Part shown: positions 1-7,280 of the stretch, piece after piece
Layout: each line of letters starts with the position of its first letter
Numbering within the stretch: position 1 is the stretch's first letter
Assembly (NCBI GenBank): GCA_002392835.1
Contig: DGHX01000082.1
Span: 1-14,154, forward strand
DNA length: 14,154 nucleotides
From: Prevotella sp. UBA3837
GTDB taxonomy: Bacteria; Bacteroidota; Bacteroidia; Bacteroidales; Bacteroidaceae
Reading direction: 5' to 3'
Program-made: the position numbers and the translations under genes
Notes under the pieces: generated by a model
Told to the model about the DNA's origin: nothing
Database searches by the model: none
What the model saw: only the letters and a program-made list of their open reading frames with translations

Positions 1-7
1 TCACAAG

Positions 8-185
8 TTGGGGAGTTAAAGGAGTTAAAGGGAGTTAGAGGGAGTTAAAGGACAATAGTTCCTTCCCTAAAATTTCCACTCCTTGGCTAAATCAAGGGAA
101 AAAGGTATCGTCCTTTCGCTCGAGCTTGCTCGCTTCGCTTGCGAAGAACTCCCTCTAACTCCCTTTAACTCCTTTAACTCCCCAA
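8..185. repeat. perfect 39-bp inverted repeat pair with 100-bp spacer
   Basis: The left arm (8-46) begins TTGGGGAGTTAAAGGAGTT and consists of repeated GGAGTTAAA/GGAGTTAGAG units of 9-10 bases. The right arm (147-185) is its exact reverse complement over 39 bases. A further 6 bases outside (3-8 ACAAGT and 203-208 ACTTGT) are also complementary, but offset. The spacer (47-146) has no gene. A single-stranded or RNA copy would fold into a very stable stem. It could be a small non-autonomous repeat element, a strong terminator, or an invertible segment. I see no transposase and no clear target duplication, so the class is open. Confidence 0.9.
121..146. repeat. two adjacent short palindromes inside the 8-185 spacer
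   Basis: CGAGCTTGCTCG (121-132) is a palindrome with a central TT, and CTTCGCTTGCGAAG (133-146) is a second one with the same TT centre. They abut each other and the right arm of the larger inverted repeat, so they would form side hairpins at the tip of the large stem. Function unknown. Confidence 0.7.
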
Positions 186-496
186 TGTTGAGCGAATGCG
201 AAACTTGTATCAGAGTGTCGGGGAAGCACTTTGCATGGCTGAGGCTTAACCTTCAAAACTTTTTACGCGCGCGCGAGGATAAACACGCTGCACTTCCTAC
301 ACTTAAAAAACTCTTTACGCTACACATCCTGCACCTAACCTCATTGTCAGAAGGTTACGACTTCCGTTTTCCTAAATTCTATGTAAAAATAGTGACAAAT
401 TATTTTTAACTGTTCATCGACCGCTCGACTTTAAAATGCGGTTTTCCCAGCTTGGCTTCCAGGCCAGAAATATTTTTTTTCCGGCTTGGATTTTTT

Positions 497-599
497 AATT
501 TCCGGCCCGGAAATTTTTGTCCCAGGCCCTGGGACGTTTCTGTGCGGCCCTCTCGTGAAAAAATGCGGCCCGCATTTTCAGCAAAACAATTTGTTTTGC
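497..599. repeat. phased array of four perfect odd-centred palindromes
   Basis: Four perfect palindromes, each with a single unpaired central base: AATTTCCGG-C-CCGGAAATT (497-515), GTCCCAGG-C-CCTGGGAC (519-535), AAAATGCGG-C-CCGCATTTT (560-578) and GCAAAACAA-T-TTGTTTTGC (581-599). Centres are at 506, 527, 569 and 590, spaced 21, 42 and 21 bases. The skipped position, 548, still has a GG-C-CC core with decayed arms, and 485 has a partly symmetric TCCGG-C-TTGGA. Symmetry is kept while the arm sequences differ, so this is not a plain tandem duplication. Function unknown. Confidence 0.85.
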
Positions 600-604
600 C
601 ATTT

Positions 605-632
605 TCACTCATCACTCATCACTTATCACTTC
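605..632. repeat. heptamer tandem repeat (TCACTCA type)
   Basis: Four 7-base units in a row: TCACTCA, TCACTCA, TCACTTA, TCACTTC. The array starts a few bases after the last palindrome and ends just before the right arm of the 38-bp inverted repeat. Confidence 0.8.
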
Positions 633-800
633 TTCCGGTGTAGGAAGTGTAGCGTCTTTGTCCTCGCGCGCGCGTGTAGGAGCGTGTTGGAAATAAAATA
701 AGCTATAGCATATAGTTGACAAAAACGAGCCGCCGCGCGCGCTGACACACCTGCAAAACTATCTGCAACATCTGTTATGACCTGTTTGGCCGTTTTATTG

Positions 801-808
801 TAATTTTG
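801..808 (+). promoter_or_regulatory. candidate -7 box for the GH127 gene
   Basis: TAATTTTG fits the Bacteroidetes -7 consensus TAnnTTTG and lies 59 bases before the start codon at 868. No good TTTG/TTG is at the expected distance of about 20 bases upstream; TTTG at 785-788 is only 12 bases away. The call rests on the -7 box alone. Confidence 0.4.
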
Positions 809-867
809 CAGCCAATTATATGAGCGCAGGCGACCCCGCCAGCAATAAAAAATAAAATTTTGACAAG

Positions 868-3264
868 ATGAGAAGAATTGTTTTCACCCTGTTCGCTGCC
901 CTCGCCGCGACGGGTGCCGAGGCCCAGGAGCGCCTCTATGCCGATGAGTTCCCCCTGGGCGACGTGACGCTGCTCGACGGTCCGCTGCAGCGCGCCCGCG
1001 ACCTGAACATCAAAACCCTGCTGCAGTACGACTGCGACCGCCTGCTGGCACCCTACCGCAAGGAGGCGGGCCTGCAGCCGAAGGCCGATGCCTACCCCAA
1101 CTGGGACGGGCTGGACGGGCACGTGGGAGGCCACTACCTGACGGCGATGGCCATGAACGCCGCCATGGGCAGCAGCGAATGCCGCGAGCGCATGGAATAC
1201 ATGATCAGCGAGCTGCAGCAGTGTGCCGACGCCAACAACCGCAACCACCCCGGCTGGGGACGCGGATACGTGGGAGGCGTGCCCGGCAGTGAGAGGATAT
1301 GGAGTACGTTCAGGCGCGGCGACTTCGGAGCCTACTTCGGAGCCTGGGCACCGTTCTACAACCTCCATAAGATGTATGCGGGCCTGCGCGACGCGTGGGC
1401 GTACTGCGGCAACGAACAGGCCAGGCGCCTCTTCCTGGGCTTCTGCGACTGGGCCATTGACCTGACTGCCGACCTGAGCGACGGGCAGATGGAGCAGATG
1501 CTGGGCAATGAGCACGGAGGCATGAACGAGGTGCTGGCCGACGCGTATGCCATGACGGGCGACAGGAAATACCTGGACGTGGCACGGCGCTTCTCACACC
1601 GCCGACTGCTCACGCCGATGGCGCAGCGGCAGGACTGCCTGGACAACATGCACGCCAACACGCAGGTGCCGAAGGCCGTGGGGTTTGAGCGCATCAGCGA
1701 GCTGGAGGGGAACGAGGTGTACCACCAGGCGGCCGACTTCTTCTGGGACATCGTCACCGGCGAGCGCTCGCTGGCCTTCGGAGGCAACAGCCGGCGCGAG
1801 CACTTCCCCAGCAAGGAGGCATGTACGGACTTCATCAACGACATTGACGGGCCGGAGACCTGCAACACTAACAACATGCTGAAGCTGACGGAATTCCTGC
1901 ACCGGCGCAACCCCGAGGCCCGATATGCCGACTACTACGAGCTGGCCACCTTTAACCACATACTGTCATCGCAGCACCCCGTGCACGGCGGGTACGTGTA
2001 CTTCACACCGGCACGGCCGCGGCACTATCGCAACTACTCGGCACCCAACAAGGCCATGTGGTGCTGCGTGGGAACGGGCATGGAGAACCACGGCAAGTAC
2101 GGCCAGTTCATCTACACGCACCGCGGCGACGCCCTCTACGTGAACCTCTATGCCGCCTCTGAGCTGAACTGGAGGGAGAAGGGCATCAGGCTGCGCCAGC
2201 AGACCCTGTTCCCCTATGGCGAGACGAGCCGCATCACCGTGGAGCAGGGCAAGGGGAGTTTCACACTGTTGGTGCGCTACCCGGGATGGGTGGCTCCGGG
2301 GCAGTTTGAGGTGAGGGTGAACGGCAAGCCCGTGGAGCTGATCAGCGGGCCGTCGAGCTACGTGGCCGTCAGCAGGCAGTGGAAGCGCGGCGACACCGTG
2401 GACATCAGCTTCCCCATGCACAACAGCATCAGGTACTTGCCCAACGTGCCGCAATACATTGCCCTGATGCACGGACCCATCCTGCTGGCAGCGAAGACGG
2501 GACAGGAGGACCTGGCACACCTGGTGGCCGACGACAGCCGCTTCGGACAGTATGCCAGCGGCAGGAAGCTGCCTACGAGCGAGGCCCCCATCCTGATCAA
2601 CAACAGCATTGACGACATAGCACACCAGCTAGTGCCCGTTGAGGGCAAGCCGCTGCACTACACGCTCAGCACCAGGCTGGCCACCCTGACGGGGAAAGCC
2701 AACGGGCGGTTCGACGGCGAGCTGCAGCCCTTCTTCGAGGTGCACGACAGCCGATACATGATGTACTGGCTGGCCCTGTCGGAAAGCAGTTTCAAGGGCT
2801 ATCTGGACGACCTGGCACGCCAGGAACAGGAGCGACAGGCACTGGAGGCGCGCACCGTGGACAGGGTGCAGCCGGGCGAGCAGCAGCCAGAGACTGACCA
2901 CAAGATGGAGACCGACCACTCGCAGACGGGCAACACCAACGACGTGTTCTACCGCGACGCACGCGACGGCCATTACTTCAGCTACCTGATGCAGACCGGC
3001 GGCCGCACTGACCTGTCGCTGCGGCTGAAGTACTGGGGCGTGGGCGAATGGAAGAGCCACGAGTTCAGCATACTGGTGGACGACGTGGTGGTGAAGGAGG
3101 TGAACAACACGGGCAAGTACCGCATATCGGAATTCAAGTACGAGACGTACCCTGTGCCGGCCGAGCTGCTGCAGGGGAAGAGCGAGGTGCGTGTGAAGTT
3201 CGTGGCCAAGCCGCGCAAGCAGATTGGCGAGATATACGAGGTGAGGCTGGTGAAGGCTGAGTAA
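868..3264 (+). CDS. secreted glycoside hydrolase family 127 (beta-L-arabinofuranosidase-type) protein
   Basis: A 798-residue protein of the DUF1680/GH127 type, whose characterised members remove beta-L-arabinofuranose from plant glycans. Residues 1-20 form a signal peptide ending AEA-Q, so it probably acts in the periplasm or outside the cell. The catalytic barrel fills roughly residues 25-550. The zinc/nucleophile set is visible as GPETCN (Glu330, Cys332) and WCCVGTG (Cys399, Cys400), matching the Glu-x-Cys and Cys-Cys pairs of the bifidobacterial enzyme HypBA1, where the first Cys of the pair is the nucleophile. Glu311 is a possible acid/base by position only. The C-terminal 250 residues fit the accessory beta domains of long Bacteroidetes members. 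There is no SusC/SusD pair or regulator beside it, so no utilisation locus is seen here. Exact sugar specificity cannot be read from sequence. Confidence 0.88.
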   Translation: MRRIVFTLFAALAATGAEAQERLYADEFPLGDVTLLDGPLQRARDLNIKTLLQYDCDRLLAPYRKEAGLQPKADAYPNWDGLDGHVGGHYLTAMAMNAAMGSSECRERMEYMISELQQCADANNRNHPGWGRGYVGGVPGSERIWSTFRRGDFGAYFGAWAPFYNLHKMYAGLRDAWAYCGNEQARRLFLGFCDWAIDLTADLSDGQMEQMLGNEHGGMNEVLADAYAMTGDRKYLDVARRFSHRRLLTPMAQRQDCLDNMHANTQVPKAVGFERISELEGNEVYHQAADFFWDIVTGERSLAFGGNSRREHFPSKEACTDFINDIDGPETCNTNNMLKLTEFLHRRNPEARYADYYELATFNHILSSQHPVHGGYVYFTPARPRHYRNYSAPNKAMWCCVGTGMENHGKYGQFIYTHRGDALYVNLYAASELNWREKGIRLRQQTLFPYGETSRITVEQGKGSFTLLVRYPGWVAPGQFEVRVNGKPVELISGPSSYVAVSRQWKRGDTVDISFPMHNSIRYLPNVPQYIALMHGPILLAAKTGQEDLAHLVADDSRFGQYASGRKLPTSEAPILINNSIDDIAHQLVPVEGKPLHYTLSTRLATLTGKANGRFDGELQPFFEVHDSRYMMYWLALSESSFKGYLDDLARQEQERQALEARTVDRVQPGEQQPETDHKMETDHSQTGNTNDVFYRDARDGHYFSYLMQTGGRTDLSLRLKYWGVGEWKSHEFSILVDDVVVKEVNNTGKYRISEFKYETYPVPAELLQGKSEVRVKFVAKPRKQIGEIYEVRLVKAE

Positions 3265-3285
3265 GCGCGGAGGCGCGGGGGCCGC

Positions 3286-3291
<6 letters not shown>
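3255..3291. terminator. candidate bidirectional terminator hairpin between convergent genes
   Basis: GGCTGAG (3255-3261) pairs with CTCAGCC (3285-3291), with CGG (3268-3270) pairing CCG (3282-3284) inside a bulged, very GC-rich loop. The stop codon of the GH127 gene lies in the bulge and that of phoH is within the right stem. No T-run follows on either strand, so intrinsic termination is not certain. Confidence 0.35.
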
Positions 3292-4233
<942 letters not shown>

Positions 4234-4284
4234 GGGTGTAAGTGCGTTTGATGGTTGTTCATGGTTCCGGGAGTGGGGTAAGGG

Positions 4285-4884
4285 TCAGGCCTGCAGGGCC
4301 AGCTCTATGTCGTACTGCTTGGCCATGCGCCGCATGTTGATGAGGGCATAGCGCATGCGTCCGAGCGAGGTGTTGATGCTGACGCCGGTGAGGGCTGCTA
4401 TCTCCTTGAACGACAGTTGCTGGTAGAAGCGCATGTACACCACCTCGCGCTGCGGTGCGGGCAGGGCTTCCATGATTCGCTTCACGTCGATGAGCACCTG
4501 CTCGTTGACGAGCTCCGACTCGCGGAAGGTGTCGAGGACGGAGACGCTGCTCAGGTTCTGCAGGTCGTTCTCGGCATTGGGCTCCATGATGTGGCGGCTG
4601 CGCTGCTGGCGGTACCAGTCCATGATGGCGTTGTGGGCGATGCGGGTGACCCAGAACTGGAACTTGCCGCTGTTGGTGTACTGGCCGTTCTGCAGCTTGG
4701 TGATGACCTTGACGAAGGTCTCCTGGAAGATGTCGTCGGCAATGTCATGGTCGTGTACCACGAACATGATGTAGGTGAACAACTTGCTTTGGGTGCGGGC
4801 CAACAGCTCATCGAAAGCCTCGTTATTGCCTTTCACGTAAAGTATGGCCAACGCTTCGTCGGTCATCCCTTCAAATTTCTTCAT
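4285..4884 (-). CDS. ECF-type RNA polymerase sigma factor (sigma-70 family)
   Basis: A 199-residue sigma factor with only regions 2 and 4, as in ECF sigma factors. Region 2 runs through DDIFQETFVKVI (50-61) and FWVTRIAHNAIMDWYRQQR (77-95); region 4 runs from LPAPQREVVYMRF (141) through the helix-turn-helix KEIAALTGVSINTSLGRMR (160-178). The linker between them (about 100-130) is longer than in many ECF proteins. No FecR-type anti-sigma gene, SusC/SusD pair or membrane anti-sigma factor is beside it, unlike the usual carbohydrate-sensing ECF units in Bacteroidetes; its neighbour is phoH. It has its own strong promoter. The regulon and signal cannot be told from this sequence. Confidence 0.9.
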   Translation of the reverse strand: MKKFEGMTDEALAILYVKGNNEAFDELLARTQSKLFTYIMFVVHDHDIADDIFQETFVKVITKLQNGQYTNSGKFQFWVTRIAHNAIMDWYRQQRSRHIMEPNAENDLQNLSSVSVLDTFRESELVNEQVLIDVKRIMEALPAPQREVVYMRFYQQLSFKEIAALTGVSINTSLGRMRYALINMRRMAKQYDIELALQA

Positions 4885-4968
4885 ATTTTTAATCTTTTAT
4901 TATGAAGTAAATTTTCTCTTATAGGCAATAAATGTTTAAAAAATGAGTTATTAATAGTTTACAGCTTG

Positions 4969-5000
4969 CAAAAGTAGGGAAAAAAAACGAAACGGCCAAA
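4969..5000 (-). promoter_or_regulatory. promoter for the sigma factor-phoH unit
   Basis: On the minus strand, TTTG (4997-5000) is followed after exactly 20 bases by TACTTTTG (4969-4976), a full match to the Bacteroidetes -33 TTTG / -7 TAnnTTTG promoter. Transcription would start near 4962, giving a leader of about 75-80 AT-rich bases before the start codon at 4884. Confidence 0.75.
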
Positions 5001-5060
5001 TTTTCGCCGCTCTTTTTTCCGTTTTGTCGTAAATTTTCCGTTTTCGTTTGCGAAGTCCGT

Positions 5061-6041
5061 TCACGCGCCCCCTATCTGCATGTGTGCGGCGAGCTGTGCG
5101 CGGAGCTGTGCGGTCTGGCGGTCGTCGGCGGGTGGACAGGGCATGAAGCCGGGTGTGAGGCGCAGCTGCTCGCTGAGCACCTGCATGGTGGAAGCCAGGA
5201 GGGGTCGCAGCTGGCGCTCGTCGGCCTGGCGGAGCAGCTCCTCCTCGTCCATGTCGGCATGGTGGAGGGCCTGCGCCATCTCGGCCAGGCGGAGCAGCGA
5301 GGGGCCGCTGCTGCGGACATCGTCGAGGAGCTGCATGAAATGGGCTGCGGGGCTCAGGCTTCCGCGCTCCATGGGCTGGGGCTGGCGGTAGTCGGTGGGC
5401 AGATAGCTGCTGACGGGCTGGCTTGGCGGGGCGTCGACGGCGTGCAGGCGCAGCCCTTCCTGCAGCAGGGTGTGGACGCCCTCCTGGCGGGTGTAGATGT
5501 AGAGCTGGCGGAAGTTGACGTCATCGGTGCTGACGCCCTCAGCGTCCATGGCCCAGCGGCGGTCGCCGCCGACGGCTGCTGCCAGTGCTGCCGAGAGGAG
5601 GGTGCGTGTGGGCTGGTTCATCAGCTCGAGTACACAGGAGTCCATGACACGCTGATAGATGGCCAGCATCTGCTGGGCGCAGGCCTCGGGAGTGGTGGTG
5701 CGGGTGATGAGGGGGTTGCGCACCAGCTCTACGCGCTGGAAGCTCTCCTTCAGCCGCTCGTACTCCAGGGGGCTGCGGGCGATGATGACATATCCTTCGA
5801 CGAACGAGGCCACGGGCTGCCCGTGGGGGGTGAGCACCAGCCGGTGGCCGGGGGGCAGGCTGAAGGGGGGCAGGGCATGGAGGTGCACGATGTCGGGCTG
5901 CTGCTGCTGGCACAGCTCCTCGAACTGCCTGGCGCTGGTGGCGGCCCGCATGGTGGCCTGCTGGCCGACGGCCTGGGTGAGCATGGCCACGTAGTGGGCT
6001 GAGGTGTGGTCGTTTTCGTCGTAGATGTGGAGGATATTCAT
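5061..6041 (-). CDS. unrecognised protein with glycosyltransferase-like N-terminal half
   Basis: A 326-residue protein I cannot assign. The N-terminal 130 residues look like the first Rossmann-like domain of a GT-B (GT4-type) glycosyltransferase: MNILHIYDEND at the start, then PDIVHLHALPP, LTPHGQP and a strand ending VELVRNPLITR. The usual second half, with the Glu-x7-Glu nucleotide-sugar site, is missing. The rest is Ala/Leu/Gln/Arg-rich, probably helical, with a polar linker (about 200-225) and a helical C-terminus. No signal peptide or membrane segment is seen. It lies 54 bases after lysA on the same strand and is probably the last gene of that run. It may be a degenerate or non-catalytic glycosyltransferase-fold protein; the reading frame is clean, so it does not look like a recent pseudogene. 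Confidence 0.75.
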   Translation of the reverse strand: MNILHIYDENDHTSAHYVAMLTQAVGQQATMRAATSARQFEELCQQQQPDIVHLHALPPFSLPPGHRLVLTPHGQPVASFVEGYVIIARSPLEYERLKESFQRVELVRNPLITRTTTPEACAQQMLAIYQRVMDSCVLELMNQPTRTLLSAALAAAVGGDRRWAMDAEGVSTDDVNFRQLYIYTRQEGVHTLLQEGLRLHAVDAPPSQPVSSYLPTDYRQPQPMERGSLSPAAHFMQLLDDVRSSGPSLLRLAEMAQALHHADMDEEELLRQADERQLRPLLASTMQVLSEQLRLTPGFMPCPPADDRQTAQLRAQLAAHMQIGGA

Positions 6042-6068
6042 CTTATCTTATCTTGTTGAGGGAGTGAA

Positions 6069-6090
6069 GGGGAGTGATTTCTCACTCCCC
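6069..6090. repeat. hairpin between lysA and the unrecognised gene
   Basis: GGGGAGTGA (6069-6077) and TCACTCCCC (6082-6090) form a perfect 9-bp stem with a 4-base loop in the 54-base gap. On the transcribed minus strand no T-run follows, so it is more likely an RNA-stability or partial-attenuation hairpin than a full terminator. A GGAGTGAAGG just outside repeats the arm sequence. Confidence 0.6.
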
Positions 6091-6095
6091 ATAAA

Positions 6096-7253
6096 TCACA
6101 GTTCGTCGCTGGTGTAGCCCTGGGGCAGGGGGCGGCAGTTGTACTGCGAGGCCATGATCTCGCCGTAGGCACCGGCGGAGCGTATGGCCAGGTAGTCGCC
6201 CCGATGCACACGGTTCAGGTCGGTCTGCTTGGCAAAGACGTCGGTAGACTCGCAGATGGGGCCCACGACGTCGTAGGTGTCGTAGGGTTCCTCGCTGCTG
6301 ATGTTCTCTATCTTGTGGTAGGCCTGGTAGAGGGCGGGGCGAATGAGGTCGGTGAAGCCGGCATCGACGATGCAGAACTTCTTCACTGCCCCCTCCTTTA
6401 TATATAATGTACGCGTGATGAGGGTTCCCATCTGTGCCACCACGGCGCGTCCCAGCTCGAAGTGCAGGGTCTGGCCGGGGCGCAGCTTCAGACGGCGTGA
6501 GTAGGTGTCGAAGTAGGCCTTGAAGTCGGGCAGCGGCACGCGGTTGGGGTGCTGGTAGTCGATGCCCAGGCCACCGCCCACGTTGATGTGCTCTATGCTG
6601 ATGTGGAGTCGCTCGAGCTGGTTCTGCAGGTCGTTGATGCGGTTGCAGAGTGCCTGGAAGTCGCCCATGTCGAGTATCTGCGAGCCGATGTGGAAGTGGA
6701 GGCCCACGACGCGCACGTTGCTGAGGGCCGCGGCGCGCTGTATGACGCTCTCCATGTCGCGCATGGCGATGCCGAACTTGTTCTCAGCCAGTCCGGTGGT
6801 GATGTTGGCGTGGGTGTGGGCTCCGACGTTGGGGTTCAGTCGGAAGGCCACGCGGGCCACGACGCCCTTTTCGGCAGCCAGCTGGTTGATGACTTCCAGC
6901 TCGGGCACGCTCTCTACGTTGAAGCAGAAGATGTCGTTGTCAAGTCCGAGGTTGATTTCCCAGTCGCTCTTTCCCACGCCGGCGAATACTATCTTCGACG
7001 GTGGGAATCCGGCTTTGATGCTGGCTTCTATCTCGCCTCCGCTCACACAGTCGGCTCCCAGCCCTGCCTGCCGTATGGCCCTGAGCACCTTCGGGTTGGC
7101 ATTGGCCTTCACGGCATAGTGCACCACGAAGCCCTCGTGGCGGGCGGCCTCGCTCGTGATGGCATGGAGGGTGCGGCGCAGCAGTTCCATGTCGTAGTAG
7201 TAGAACGGTGTGCGCAGCTGTGCGAACTTCTCTATGGGGAATGTTCCTTTCAT
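6096..7253 (-). CDS. lysA: diaminopimelate decarboxylase
   Basis: Converts meso-diaminopimelate to L-lysine and CO2, the last step of lysine synthesis; cytoplasmic and PLP-dependent. The 385-residue protein has the fold-type III layout. The PLP lysine is Lys49 in HYAVKAN; HFHIGSQ (186-192) and the phosphate-binding GGGLG (226-230) follow; CESTD (334-338) carries the substrate-side cysteine of the partner subunit, and GAYG (361-364) is near the end. The usual EPGR motif reads ELGR (266-269). The length is short for LysA (often near 415) but the whole fold is covered. It lies 27 bases after lysC on the same strand, so the two are surely cotranscribed. Confidence 0.95.
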   Translation of the reverse strand: MKGTFPIEKFAQLRTPFYYYDMELLRRTLHAITSEAARHEGFVVHYAVKANANPKVLRAIRQAGLGADCVSGGEIEASIKAGFPPSKIVFAGVGKSDWEINLGLDNDIFCFNVESVPELEVINQLAAEKGVVARVAFRLNPNVGAHTHANITTGLAENKFGIAMRDMESVIQRAAALSNVRVVGLHFHIGSQILDMGDFQALCNRINDLQNQLERLHISIEHINVGGGLGIDYQHPNRVPLPDFKAYFDTYSRRLKLRPGQTLHFELGRAVVAQMGTLITRTLYIKEGAVKKFCIVDAGFTDLIRPALYQAYHKIENISSEEPYDTYDVVGPICESTDVFAKQTDLNRVHRGDYLAIRSAGAYGEIMASQYNCRPLPQGYTSDEL

Positions 7254-7280
7254 GCGTCTTGTGTCGGGGTTTTTGTCGGG

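Larger units (their letters stand above)
265..675. repeat. putative non-coding element bounded by 38-bp imperfect inverted repeats
   Basis: Bases 265-302 (starting ACGCGCGCGCGAGGA) match the reverse complement of 638-675 at 35 of 38 positions without gaps; the mismatches are three isolated substitutions. The 335 bases between the arms carry no credible gene but contain the palindrome array and the heptamer array. Terminal inverted repeats around a short non-coding core resemble a miniature inverted-repeat element, but I see no target-site duplication at either edge. Alternatives are a dispersed intergenic repeat family or paired sites for a DNA-binding protein. Confidence 0.6.
1..867. other. 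long non-coding, repeat-structured region
   Basis: I see no convincing gene here. The open frames are short, overlap each other on both strands, have no recognisable domain and run through inverted repeats. The stretch holds two separate inverted-repeat pairs, a run of palindromes and a heptamer array (listed separately), plus alternating CG tracts near 266-275, 665-674 and 736-743. The only transcription signal I can support is a Bacteroidetes-type -7 box just before the GH127 gene. Upstream context is cut off at base 1, so the first inverted repeat may extend further left. Confidence 0.75.

Noticed and set aside
83..409. 108-codon plus-strand open frame
   Set aside because: It runs through the right arm of the perfect inverted repeat and the first arm of the second element, has no recognisable motif and unusual composition.
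475..600. CRISPR array
   Set aside because: Units are palindromes of differing sequence with no constant repeat and no spacers of about 30 bases, and no cas gene is present.
406..701. Overlapping open frames of 63-71 codons on both strands
   Set aside because: They are by-products of the palindromes: a symmetric sequence stays open on both strands. No domain or promoter supports them.
6069..6090. Intrinsic terminator after lysA
   Set aside because: The stem is good but no T-run follows on the transcribed strand, so I list it only as a hairpin.
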